In this document: positions 36,373-44,936 of the stretch, piece by piece
Layout of the letters: every line of letters begins with the position of its first letter
Position numbering within the stretch: the stretch's first letter is position 1
Origin: Brachyspira hampsonii 30446
GTDB taxonomy: Bacteria > Spirochaetota > Brachyspiria > Brachyspirales > Brachyspiraceae
Assembly (NCBI RefSeq): GCF_000316195.1
Contig: NZ_JH994111.1
Location: 566,571 to 630,570 of the forward strand
Reading direction: 5' to 3'
Length of the DNA: 64,000 nt
The notes under the pieces: generated by a model
Told to the model about the DNA's origin: nothing
The model's database searches: none
What the model saw: only the letters and a program-made list of their open reading frames with translations
Program-made: the position numbers and the translations under genes

Positions 36373-37044
36373 ATGAAAAAATTAATTATAGCATTTCTGC
36401 TTTTTCAATCGTATTATTTATATAGTGCTTTTGATTTAGATAGATTAAATAATTTATTTGAATCTGCTAATAAACTTTATAATGAGGGTAAATATTTAGA
36501 AGCTAATTATTTATATAAAGATATTGAGGCATCTAATTTTGTTTCAAAAGATTTGTATTATAATTTAGCTTCATCTTATGCGGCTATTGGAAGTAATGGA
36601 TATGCTGTTCTTTATTATGAAAAGGCTTTGAATATATCGCCTTTTGATAAGGAAATAAAAATTATGATAAATTCATTAACAGGAAATAATGATTATGATT
36701 CTCAAATTATAGTTATTATGTATGGATTTTTAATATTGTTTCTAATATTTTTTACTTTGATGATCTTGATGTTTATAAAGAGAAAAAATATAAATAAATT
36801 TTTATTAATGCTTTCTGTAGTTCTTTTAATACCAACTATTATATTAAATAATAATATAAATTCTGATTATGTAATAACTGTAAATAATGCCAATTTATAC
36901 AGCGGCAGCAGTACTAAATCATCTATAGTTTCTCAAATATCCGAAGGCGAAAAATTGAGAGTGCTTGAAGAGTATACTAATTGGTACTATGTGAAAGGTA
37001 ATTTTAAGGGCTGGATAAGTAAGAGCTCTGCCGAAAAAATATAA
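36373..37044 (+). CDS. batE: BatE-like TPR/SH3 membrane protein
   Basis: A 223-residue protein: signal segment (1-18), two TPR units (about 25-95, for example LNNLFESANKLYNEGKYLEA), two hydrophobic helices near 112-160 and a bacterial SH3 domain at the C-terminus (NNANLYSGSSTKSSIVSQIS, then WYYVKGNFKGWISKS). This is the usual composition of BatE, last gene of Bat operons. It is 24 bp after batD. Confidence 0.78.
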   Translation: MKKLIIAFLLFQSYYLYSAFDLDRLNNLFESANKLYNEGKYLEANYLYKDIEASNFVSKDLYYNLASSYAAIGSNGYAVLYYEKALNISPFDKEIKIMINSLTGNNDYDSQIIVIMYGFLILFLIFFTLMILMFIKRKNINKFLLMLSVVLLIPTIILNNNINSDYVITVNNANLYSGSSTKSSIVSQISEGEKLRVLEEYTNWYYVKGNFKGWISKSSAEKI

Positions 37045-37148
37045 AAAATAATATTATCATATAAATTTAAAATATTTTCTTTATTTGTAATTTTTATTAA
37101 ATTAAATATTATGTAGTTTTATTATATAAAGAATAAAAGGAGAGTAGT

Positions 37149-38207
37149 ATGCAAAAAATAGCGGTTGGAATGAGTGCAGGAGTTGATTCTACTACTACGG
37201 CAAAACTCTTAAAAGAGCAGGGTAATGATGTATTCGGTGTTACTATGCTTTTATGGAATGGAGATGAGAGGGCACCTTTAAGCGGTTCTTGTTATAGTCC
37301 TTATCAGAAAAATATTGTAGAGGAATGCGAAAAATATGCAAAGGCAATAGGTATAGATTATTATGCCTTTGATGTAAGTGAAATGTTTCAGAAAAAAGTT
37401 ATAGATTATGTTACAGAATCTTATAAAAAAGGATTTACTCCAAATCCTTGTATAATGTGTAACAGTCAGATTAAATTTATGGCTTTATTTGAGGCTATAG
37501 AGAAACAAGGTTTAGAATTTGATAAATTTGCTACAGGGCATTATGCTGGCGTCAAATACGATGAAAATACTAAAAGATATCTTCTTTTAAGAGGAAAAAA
37601 TCTAATAAAAGATCAGTCGTATTTTTTGTACAGACTCACTCAAGATCAATTATCTAAAATAATTTTTCCCATGCATGAAAATACAAAAGAAGATACAAGA
37701 AACATCGCAAGAGGCTATAATTTGGATGTTGCAGAAAAAAGTGAAAGTCAGGATTTTTTTGCCGGAGAATATCATAGATTATTTGATGAAGATAAAGAAG
37801 GCAGCATAATAAATATAGATACTAATGAAGTATTGGGGCATCATAAAGGAATATGGCATTATACAGTAGGGCAGAGAAAAGGTTTAGGTATAGCCTATAA
37901 AGAGCCATTATTCATAGTATCATTGGACAGTGAAACAAATACAGTTTATGTTGGAAATAAAAAGCATACATTGGTTAATGAAGTAAAAATATATGATGTT
38001 AATTGGATAGCTAAACCTATACAAAAAGAATTTGAAGCATTAGTAAAAACAAGAAGTGCTCATAAAGGTACTATGGCTCTTGTTATTCCAATAGATGAAA
38101 ATACTATTAATATAAAATTTCATGAGCCTACAGGTATTATAGCTAAAGGTCAGTCATGCGTATGTTATGATAATGATATAACTTTATGCGGCGGCATAGT
38201 TTATTGA
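37149..38207 (+). CDS. mnmA: tRNA-specific 2-thiouridylase MnmA
   Basis: A 352-residue MnmA, which adds sulfur to U34 of tRNA for Lys, Glu and Gln. The PP-loop is SAGVDST (residues 9-15). The first catalytic Cys lies in NPCIMCNSQIKF (Cys104), preceded by an unusual Cys101 that gives a CxxC. KDQSYFLYRL and WHYTVGQRKGLG are conserved. The second Cys, normally within a GICFIGE-type segment, is missing: the region reads SESQDFFAGEY (about 198-208). That suggests the Fe-S-dependent or otherwise variant mechanism, not the classical two-Cys persulfide one. AAAGGAGAG precedes the ATG. Confidence 0.93.
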   Translation: MQKIAVGMSAGVDSTTTAKLLKEQGNDVFGVTMLLWNGDERAPLSGSCYSPYQKNIVEECEKYAKAIGIDYYAFDVSEMFQKKVIDYVTESYKKGFTPNPCIMCNSQIKFMALFEAIEKQGLEFDKFATGHYAGVKYDENTKRYLLLRGKNLIKDQSYFLYRLTQDQLSKIIFPMHENTKEDTRNIARGYNLDVAEKSESQDFFAGEYHRLFDEDKEGSIINIDTNEVLGHHKGIWHYTVGQRKGLGIAYKEPLFIVSLDSETNTVYVGNKKHTLVNEVKIYDVNWIAKPIQKEFEALVKTRSAHKGTMALVIPIDENTINIKFHEPTGIIAKGQSCVCYDNDITLCGGIVY

Positions 38208-38284
38208 TTTACATTTATATGATTTTATTGTTTTTATATACGAGAGATTTTTTAATAGCGAATATAGTTTAAGGAAAATATCAG

Positions 38285-39097
38285 ATGAATAAATTATATA
38301 TTATGATATTTAGTTTTATTTTGTTTTTGTCATGCTCTAATGCCGGAAAAATAAATTGGGAAAGTGATTTTGAGGCATCAGTTGAAAAATCAAAGTCTGA
38401 AAATAAAATAATAATGATGGATATATATACTGATTGGTGCGGAGCATGTAAGGAAATGGATAAAAATGTTTTTAGAAATAAAAATGTAGCTGATAGCAGC
38501 ACAAATTTTATAGCGTTAAAATTCAATCCTGAAAAAATGCCTAATGGAAAAGATATACTAAAAAAATATAATATATTAGGTTTTCCTACTATGCTTTTTA
38601 TTAATAGCGATGGATTTATTTTAAAGAGAATAGTTGGTTATATTGAAAGCGATGAATTAATAAATGAAATGAATAGTATGAAAGAGATAAATGATAGAGT
38701 AAATGCTATATTCAAAGATGATAATATTTCATTAGATAAGTTGGATATTTATCTTGAATCAGGTTATGATAATGAAGCTTTGGATATGTACAATAAACTC
38801 ACAGAAGAAAATAAAATACCTGAAGATAAAATGGCTAGGTATATGTCAAGTATTGCTCTTTTACTTTTAGATAATGATAAACAAGATGAAGGAATGAAAT
38901 ATTTTAATGAGATAATAAGTAAATACAGCAATTATAATGAAGTTTATATAGCTCATTATTATAAGGCTTTGGATATGATAATTAATAATGCACAGACAAA
39001 TGAAGGTATAAAATATATAGAAAATCTCACAAATCAAGTACTAGACGGAATAAAAAATGAGTATTTGGACTTTATAAGTTATTTTGGTTCAAATTAA
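38285..39097 (+). CDS. Thioredoxin-fold lipoprotein (copy 1)
   Basis: A 270-residue lipoprotein with signal ending FLSC (lipidated Cys near 17). A thioredoxin-like domain (about 20-135) has the active site DWCGACKEMDKNVF and cis-Pro segment LGFPTMLFINSDGF. A helical TPR-like tail (140-270) follows. It resembles the DsbD C-terminal/thioredoxin_7 group, acting on periplasmic disulfides. It forms a tandem pair with the next gene: same architecture, with clear similarity in both domains. No DsbD-like membrane reductant is encoded nearby. Confidence 0.85.
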   Translation: MNKLYIMIFSFILFLSCSNAGKINWESDFEASVEKSKSENKIIMMDIYTDWCGACKEMDKNVFRNKNVADSSTNFIALKFNPEKMPNGKDILKKYNILGFPTMLFINSDGFILKRIVGYIESDELINEMNSMKEINDRVNAIFKDDNISLDKLDIYLESGYDNEALDMYNKLTEENKIPEDKMARYMSSIALLLLDNDKQDEGMKYFNEIISKYSNYNEVYIAHYYKALDMIINNAQTNEGIKYIENLTNQVLDGIKNEYLDFISYFGSN

Positions 39098-39155
39098 ATA
39101 TATTGTTTTATTATTAAAATACTTTATAATAGTATAATTAAAAAAGGAGAAAACT

Positions 39156-39983
39156 ATGAATAAAAATACTTTAATGATTTCTATAATGATATTTATTTCT
39201 ATTGTTTCTTGTAATAAAGCAAGTGCCGAAATAAAATGGGAAAAAGATTTAGCTACCGCTATGAAGAAAGCTAAAGAGAAGAATATGCCTATAATGATAG
39301 ATGTTTATACTGATTGGTGTACTTGGTGTAAGGAATTGGATAAAAATACTTATTCACATAAAGATGTTATAGATGCTGCTAAAAAAATGGTTTCTATTAA
39401 ATTAAATCCTGAAACTTCAGAAGAAGGAGCAAAGATAGCTCAGAGATATGGTGTACAAGGTTTTCCTACAATACTTTTCATAAGTGCTGATGGTTTCATA
39501 TTAGAAAATGTAGGAGGATATGTTGAGGGAGAAAAATTTGTTCCTTATATGAAAAATGCTGTAGAAAAATTGAATAAAGTAAATTCTGTATTGGCAAATA
39601 AAGAACCTACTTTAGAAAAATTAGATTTATATATGGAATCAGGCAATGAAACAGAATCTCAAAAGATATATGATGCTTTAATGCAGAAAAAAGCTATATC
39701 TAAAGAAAAAATGCCTAAATATTTACTTGGTTTTGGTTTAATAAAAGCACAGAAAAAGGATTATGATAATGCTAATAAATATTTTGATGATATAATAAAA
39801 AATTATCCTAATTCTGAAGAGGTTTATGTAGCTCATTATTATAAAGCAGTCATGATGGCATTAGCAGGTGAAAAAGATGAACCTAAAAAATATTTAGAGA
39901 AACTTCTTGATGATCCTAAGGTTCCTGAGAATATGAAAGTGCAGTACGAAAATTTATTATCATACATCAATGAAACTAATTAA
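39156..39983 (+). CDS. Thioredoxin-fold lipoprotein (copy 2)
   Basis: A 275-residue paralogue of the preceding protein, with signal ending SIVSC. Active site DWCTWCKELDKNTY (CTWC against CGAC in copy 1) and cis-Pro segment QGFPTILFISADGF. The TPR-like tail ends with YPNSEEVYVAHYYKAVMMAL, matching SNYNEVYIAHYYKALDMII in copy 1. The different residues inside the CxxC suggest different redox potentials. AAAAGGAGAAAAC precedes its ATG, and the gap of 58 bp may hold its own promoter. Confidence 0.85.
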   Translation: MNKNTLMISIMIFISIVSCNKASAEIKWEKDLATAMKKAKEKNMPIMIDVYTDWCTWCKELDKNTYSHKDVIDAAKKMVSIKLNPETSEEGAKIAQRYGVQGFPTILFISADGFILENVGGYVEGEKFVPYMKNAVEKLNKVNSVLANKEPTLEKLDLYMESGNETESQKIYDALMQKKAISKEKMPKYLLGFGLIKAQKKDYDNANKYFDDIIKNYPNSEEVYVAHYYKAVMMALAGEKDEPKKYLEKLLDDPKVPENMKVQYENLLSYINETN

Positions 39984-40006
39984 TTATTATTAGATAAATT
40001 TTTAAA

Positions 40007-40036
40007 AGAGGGGTATTTTTAAGCCTCTCTTTTTTT
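40007..40036 (+). terminator. Terminator after the thioredoxin lipoprotein pair
   Basis: AGAGG (40007-40012 region) pairs with CCTCT (40024-40028) over a ten-base loop, with A/T pairs extending the stem, then seven T. Confidence 0.65.
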
Positions 40037-40117
40037 ATATGATGTACTTTAAAAAATAATTTGTTATAATATAACTAATTAATATACAAATTGAAGTTTA
40101 TATGGATATAAAAGATT

Positions 40118-41116
40118 ATGGTTAGTATAATAATACCTGTTTATAATGTTTCAAAATATTTGAGTACTTGCTTGGATAGTGCGGTTAATCAAACATACAA
40201 GGATTTAGAAATAATATGTATTAATGATGGTTCTACTGATGATTCTCTTGAAATATTAAAAGAGTATGCAGATAAAGATAATAGAATCATTATAATAGAT
40301 AAAAAAAATTCCGGAGTATCTGCTGCAAGAAATGACGGTATAGAAAAATCAAATGGTGAATATATATTCTTTATGGACAGTGATGACTATATAGATAATG
40401 ATTTTATTGAAGTTTTTTATAATAATGCTGAAAAGAATAACAGCGATTTAGTGGTATTAAGCAGCTTTTGGAATTTGGATAAAAGAGTAAATAAAGATTA
40501 TCATTCGGCACTTCCTACTTGGTCTATGTTTATAAAAAAATACATATTAGATGATTATAGGTATTTAAGATATCCGATTAATGTACATCCGGGTGAAGAT
40601 GGTATATTCTCGCATGAACTTCTAATGTATACTAAGAATGTTAGTTTTGTTTATAATACAAATTATCATTATGTAAAAAGAGATGGGCAGTCAACTGAAA
40701 ATACAGAAAAAAATATCAAAAAATTATCTAATGATATAAAAAAATATTTAGAAATATTGGAAGATTTCTACACTAAATATAATTTTTGGGAAAGTAAGTC
40801 ATTATCATTTGCTAAATATATAGAAGGCGAAGTATTTTTAGCTTTCAGAACAAAAAATTTTACAGTAGAAGATGAGAGAAAAGTTTTTGATATAATAAAA
40901 TCAACTTTAAATAAAGTTATAAAAAATATAAGTGCCGAAGATTATAATAAGTATTTTTCTAAAGAGTTTATTATTCTTATAGAGTCTAATACAATCAAAG
41001 AGTATTATAGTAAAATAAAATACAAGTATAATTATATAAGATTTACACTATTCGGAAAAGATGTATCTATACGATATAGAGAAAACAGATACAAATATTA
41101 CAAGAATGATAAATAA
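40118..41116 (+). CDS. Glycosyltransferase family 2
   Basis: A 332-residue GT-A glycosyltransferase. The N-terminal 110 residues are standard: VSIIIPVYNVSKYLSTCLDS, EIICINDGSTDDSLEIL, GVSAARNDGIEKSNGEYIFF and the DxD motif MDSDDYID. The C-terminal part is helical and not recognisable. It probably acts on lipooligosaccharide or another surface glycan; donor and acceptor are unknown. The gene stands alone, with an AT-rich promoter region in front and a large palindromic intergenic region behind. Confidence 0.88.
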   Translation: MVSIIIPVYNVSKYLSTCLDSAVNQTYKDLEIICINDGSTDDSLEILKEYADKDNRIIIIDKKNSGVSAARNDGIEKSNGEYIFFMDSDDYIDNDFIEVFYNNAEKNNSDLVVLSSFWNLDKRVNKDYHSALPTWSMFIKKYILDDYRYLRYPINVHPGEDGIFSHELLMYTKNVSFVYNTNYHYVKRDGQSTENTEKNIKKLSNDIKKYLEILEDFYTKYNFWESKSLSFAKYIEGEVFLAFRTKNFTVEDERKVFDIIKSTLNKVIKNISAEDYNKYFSKEFIILIESNTIKEYYSKIKYKYNYIRFTLFGKDVSIRYRENRYKYYKNDK

Positions 41117-41145
41117 AATCATTTAAAATATTACTAAAAGTTTTT

Positions 41146-41575
41146 AACGCACGGTAAACAGAACTTCAATTTTTATTCTGATTATAATTAAAAATAATAT
41201 TATATTTTTAATTTTACTCTGCGTGCGGTGTATTGATTATAAATTTTATAAAAACTTGGGTGGGTGCTTTTAAATTCTAATTAGGCAATAAGAAAACAGA
41301 AATTTAAAATGCAAAATAAATTATTTAATATAGAGGGTGGAATGAAAATAAGTTTTAAAACTATATTTACATACCCCGCCCTATAGGCTTTCTATCATTT
41401 TTGTTATTTTCATATTTTATTTCTTTTAAATTTTTAACTATTGTTTTAGCTGCCCGCCCAAATTTTTTTTAAAATTATTATTTTAATTAACGCACGCTTA
41501 ATATGCTTAAGAATATAAGATTAATAGTAATAAAAAAAAATTCAATTATAAATTAAGTATTATTTACCGTGCGTT
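41146..41575. repeat. 430-bp nested imperfect palindrome in a 610-bp intergenic region
   Basis: The region 41117-41726 has no plausible gene. Four blocks pair in nested order around one axis near 41359. AACGCACGGTAAA (41146-41158) pairs exactly with TTTACCGTGCGTT (41563-41575). GCGTGCG (41221-41227) pairs with CGCACGC (41491-41497). TTGGGTGGGTGC (41256-41267) pairs with GCTGCCCGCCCAA (41449-41461) with mismatches. AGGGTGG (41334-41340) pairs imperfectly with CCCCGCCCT (41374-41382). The GC-rich blocks contrast with AT-rich spacers. It looks like two diverged inverted copies of a roughly 210-bp element, or one very large hairpin. Confidence 0.7.
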
Positions 41576-41726
41576 TAGATATGTAATATAATTTTGTTGT
41601 ATACTTTTATAAGTGAAATTCAAAAATTATAAGGTTTGTTTTTTAATATAATTCATAATTTTATCTATTTACAATTAAAGTAATTTTTATATAATATAAA
41701 TACAGTTTTAATTTGAGGATAAGATT

Positions 41727-42857
41727 ATGAGCAAAGTTGCTGTAATAAAATGCGAAAATTATGATCTTGAAGAAGTAAAATCTGCTATTAAAAAAGCTAT
41801 AGATTTGATTGGCGGAATAGATTTATTTGTTAAAGAAAATGATAAAGTATTGCTTAAGCCCAATTTTCTAGCTGCTGAAACTGCCGAAAGATCTGTAACA
41901 ACTCATCCTGTAGTATTTGAAGCTGTTGTATCTATACTTCAGGAAAAAACTAAAAATATTTCTTATGGAGATTCCCCGGGAATAGGTAAGGGAAGCAGTG
42001 TGGCATTGAAGTCAGGCATAGATGAAATAGCTAATAAATTAAATGTTAAATATGCAGATTTTGAAGAGCCTGTAGGAGTTACTTATGATGATGGAGTACA
42101 GGAGAAAAGTTTTACTATAGCAAAGCCTATACAGGAAGCTGATGTAATAATAAGTTTACCAAAATTGAAATCTCATGCCCTTACAACTATGACAGGGGCA
42201 GTAAAAAATCAATTCGGATGTATACCCGGTTTTAGAAAGGCAGAATATCATTTGAAGCTTCCAGATTTTGAAGATTTTTCTACTATGCTTCTTGATTTGA
42301 ATAAACTTGTTAATCCTAAGCTTTATATAATGGATGGAATTCTTGCTATGGAAGGAAATGGACCTAGAAATGGAAATCCTAGAAAAGTCAATGCTTTAAT
42401 AGTATCATCAGATGCTGTTGCTTTGGATTATGTTGCTTCTCAAATAATATCATTTGATTATAATACTATACCTACTTTAAAAATGGGATTTAAACTTGGC
42501 TTTTCAAATAAAGAGGAAATAGAAGTTGTCGGCGATGGTATAGAAAGTGTCAAAGTAACAGATTTTAAAAAGCCTCATAAAGGTGTCGGTATAGGAAGAA
42601 GTTTAATGAAGTTAAGCAGATTCCCTATAATTAAAAGACTTTTTGCGACTATAATACCTAAACCTGTAATAGAGAAGAATAAATGTGTAAAATGCGGAGT
42701 ATGTGTTAAGGTTTGTCCTGTAACACCATTAGCACTTAATTTTGAGAAAAAAGGTAAAGATTATCCGCCTGAATATTATTATAAACATTGCATATCATGC
42801 TACTGCTGTCAGGAATTATGCCCGCATAAAGCGATAGTATTAAAAAGAAAATTTTAA
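41727..42857 (+). CDS. DUF362 domain protein with C-terminal ferredoxin domain
   Basis: A 376-residue protein. The first 300 residues are DUF362: KVLLKPNFLA, VTTHPVVFEAVV, YGDSPGIGKG, VIISLPKLKSHALTTMTGAV, and MDGILAMEGNGPRNG. The last 60 residues bind two [4Fe-4S] clusters: CVKCGVCVKVCPVTPL and CISCYCCQELCPHKAI. DUF362-ferredoxin proteins are widespread in anaerobes; their reaction is not established. A bidirectional terminator follows. Confidence 0.85.
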   Translation: MSKVAVIKCENYDLEEVKSAIKKAIDLIGGIDLFVKENDKVLLKPNFLAAETAERSVTTHPVVFEAVVSILQEKTKNISYGDSPGIGKGSSVALKSGIDEIANKLNVKYADFEEPVGVTYDDGVQEKSFTIAKPIQEADVIISLPKLKSHALTTMTGAVKNQFGCIPGFRKAEYHLKLPDFEDFSTMLLDLNKLVNPKLYIMDGILAMEGNGPRNGNPRKVNALIVSSDAVALDYVASQIISFDYNTIPTLKMGFKLGFSNKEEIEVVGDGIESVKVTDFKKPHKGVGIGRSLMKLSRFPIIKRLFATIIPKPVIEKNKCVKCGVCVKVCPVTPLALNFEKKGKDYPPEYYYKHCISCYCCQELCPHKAIVLKRKF

Positions 42858-42876
42858 TATAAAAAACTAAAAGATA

Positions 42877-42915
42877 AAATATCATACTTAATTATTTAAA
42901 TTAAGTATGATATTT
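42877..42915. terminator. Bidirectional terminator, 17-bp perfect stem
   Basis: Arms 42877-42893 and 42899-42915 are exact complements with a five-base loop. It lies between convergent genes ending at 42857 (+) and 42931 (-). The stem is almost all A/T, with A-runs and T-rich runs at its flanks. Confidence 0.75.
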
Positions 42916-42930
42916 ATATATATTTTTTAT

Positions 42931-44454
42931 TTACTGAACATTAATTCTAACTGTATTATCTATATAACTGCTGTCTATATTTCCAAGAGCTTTAATTTTT
43001 AATATCATATCATCTCTGCAGTCTTTACCTGTCATATTAATATTCTGTCCTTTCTGAGTAATATTAACATAATCACTGCTGTTATATATGAATGTAGATA
43101 AAGCTACTCTGTATGATTGTGATTCATTAATAGCAGTATTATTTAATTTAGCAGATATTAAATCTCCGCTGCTGTTGTATATAACTTCCATTCCTTTTGA
43201 CATTTGAAGGAAACTTCCTCCTGAATTTCCAGCAATTACTGTACTTTTTTTGCATGCTACCCTTAATATATCAAGTATATCTTTTCCGGTTAATGTAACC
43301 AATATTACTTCATTATCAAAAGACGAAACTGTCATTACATTTGCTAATGTTATGTCTCCTTTTGTAAATCCAGCTCTTATTCCTCCGGCATTTATGAAAA
43401 CAATATCTGCCTTATCTCCTTCCTGATTAGAATCGTATATCAAGTCGCATACAAAATTTCCTAAAGCTGTAGATTTTGATCTAATTTCTGTAACATTAAT
43501 AGGCAAATCTTCAGATAAAGTGCCTATTCTCACATTAGATTCCTGTTCTACTTGAGTTTTCATTTCATTAATCAAAGCAAGCATATCAGGATCTTGTTTT
43601 ATATTACTATCCATAGGAATTAGTTTATAATTAAATCTTGAAACATTTCCATTATTGGCATATAAATTAATATTTCCTAAGTACTGTCCGTAGCAGCCTG
43701 CCTGTACTATAGGAGTGCCGTTTACAGTGTTAGCATTTTGAAGTACAGTATGAGTATGTCCACCTATTATAATATCAAAGGTATTAGGTATGGCATTGGC
43801 AATTTCTATATCAACATTGTATCCGGCATGACTTAGAAGTATTGTAACATCATTAGTAGTATTTAAAGGAATTTCTGACATGAAATTTTGTAATGATTGT
43901 ATTTCATCTTCAAATATTAAATTTTGAGTGTATTGAGGATTGTATCCTGCATTTTTTACAGTTACGCCTACTATTGCAATTTTTATACCATTTATATTTG
44001 TAACTATATATGGCTTAGCATAATAGCTATTATCTGATTTATTTTTAATATTTACTGAAAGAGTAGGGAAGTTTCTATCTTTTATTATTTGATTGAAATT
44101 ATCAAGTCCATAATCTATAAAATGATTCCCAATTGTTACAGCATCTACACCAAGTTCATTCATAATTTTAACTTCATCTTGTCCTTTAAAAACAGTGGAA
44201 TAAATACTGCCTGTAATGGTATCTCCAGCATGAAGAACCAAAACATTATCATTAGTTGCCTTTACTTGTTTAATATAAGCCGCTCTTCTAGCAGCTCCGT
44301 ATACTCCATTTTCTTCTTCATCTTTTCCATGTGTATCATTCATATGAATTATTATAAGGTTTCCTTTTTCTTTAGGATATAAAATATTATTTTTTTGACA
44401 TGATAATATTGTTATTAATATAAAAATTAAAATAAAATAAATTTTTTTAATCAT
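42931..44454 (-). CDS. 5'-nucleotidase / 2',3'-cyclic phosphodiesterase family lipoprotein
   Basis: A 507-residue lipoprotein with signal ending ITILSC. The N-terminal metallophosphatase domain shows IIHMNDTHGK, VLHAGDTITGS, TIGNHFIDYG (catalytic Asn-His; the usual GNHEFD reads GNHFID, so the dyad is kept), LLSHAGYN and IIGGHTHTV. The C-terminal 5'-nucleotidase domain has FINAGGIRAGF and ILRVACKKS. Such enzymes release nucleosides from extracellular nucleotides for uptake. I start at ATG 44454, eight bases after GGAG; a GTG at 44463 overlaps the site. No partner gene is adjacent. Confidence 0.88.
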   Translation of the reverse strand: MIKKIYFILIFILITILSCQKNNILYPKEKGNLIIIHMNDTHGKDEEENGVYGAARRAAYIKQVKATNDNVLVLHAGDTITGSIYSTVFKGQDEVKIMNELGVDAVTIGNHFIDYGLDNFNQIIKDRNFPTLSVNIKNKSDNSYYAKPYIVTNINGIKIAIVGVTVKNAGYNPQYTQNLIFEDEIQSLQNFMSEIPLNTTNDVTILLSHAGYNVDIEIANAIPNTFDIIIGGHTHTVLQNANTVNGTPIVQAGCYGQYLGNINLYANNGNVSRFNYKLIPMDSNIKQDPDMLALINEMKTQVEQESNVRIGTLSEDLPINVTEIRSKSTALGNFVCDLIYDSNQEGDKADIVFINAGGIRAGFTKGDITLANVMTVSSFDNEVILVTLTGKDILDILRVACKKSTVIAGNSGGSFLQMSKGMEVIYNSSGDLISAKLNNTAINESQSYRVALSTFIYNSSDYVNITQKGQNINMTGKDCRDDMILKIKALGNIDSSYIDNTVRINVQ

Positions 44455-44525
44455 AGTAATCACTCCATATTGCTTGAATGTTATATCATATTATATATTT
44501 GTCAATTATATAAAATAGAAATTAT

Positions 44526-44856
44526 ACTTGTTTCGAAACTACTTGACAAATAATTTTATAAGTTTATTGTTTTATGTCAAATTAAATAATATTAATTATA
44601 ATTTAGTCAGATGTTTTATATGTTGTGTAAGCTATATATTTAAGCTAGAAAATGCAGTTATTTCGCCTGCCATAGGCATGCACAGAGAGGTGTACTTCTT
44701 ATGGGGCACCACCTAATAGGTTCCTTGCTAGGGCACGCAAAGCGGACGGCAAAAGAAGTTGGGTTTTGCGAAGCACGCGACTGTAAAGCCCCAACTATAA
44801 TTTAAAAATATAAAAAAAAATTTATAAATATTAACAAATTTAGTTTTGAAGCAACT
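44526..44856. repeat. Terminal-inverted-repeat element, copy A (331 bp)
   Basis: The left end ACTTGTTTCGAAACTACTTG and right end TAGTTTTGAAGCAACT are imperfect inverted repeats. In reverse orientation its interior follows copy B at 51397: ATTATAGTTGGGGCTTT near one end, a GC-rich core, then ACTGCAT and a TTGTCAAGTAGTTT end. Relative to B it has an insertion of roughly 80 bp, containing GGCACC and CCTGCCATAGGCATG. An ORF at 44528-44716 falls inside and is not a gene. It fills most of the 482-bp gap between two minus-strand genes. Confidence 0.75.
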
Positions 44857-44874
44857 CTATCAATTATAAAAAAT

Positions 44875-44904
44875 AAAAAACACGGCTCTATAAATAAAGC
44901 TGTG
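44875..44904 (-). terminator. Terminator after the 8-oxoguanine deaminase-like gene
   Basis: Minus-strand CACAGCT (44904-44898) pairs with AGCCGTG (44887-44881) with one mismatch, loop of ten, then TTTTTTATTTTT. It lies 33 bp after the stop. Confidence 0.75.
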
Positions 44905-44936
44905 CATATATTTTTGTGTATAAAATAAGGAGTCAA

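Noticed and set aside
41117-41726. Possible CRISPR array or short direct repeats in the 41 kb gap
   Set aside because: The repeated blocks are inverted and nested around one axis, not regularly spaced direct repeats, and there are no cas genes in the window.
44528-44716. 62-aa ORF in the 44.5 kb intergenic region
   Set aside because: It lies inside a non-coding terminal-inverted-repeat element, has no ribosome-binding site and no coding-like composition.
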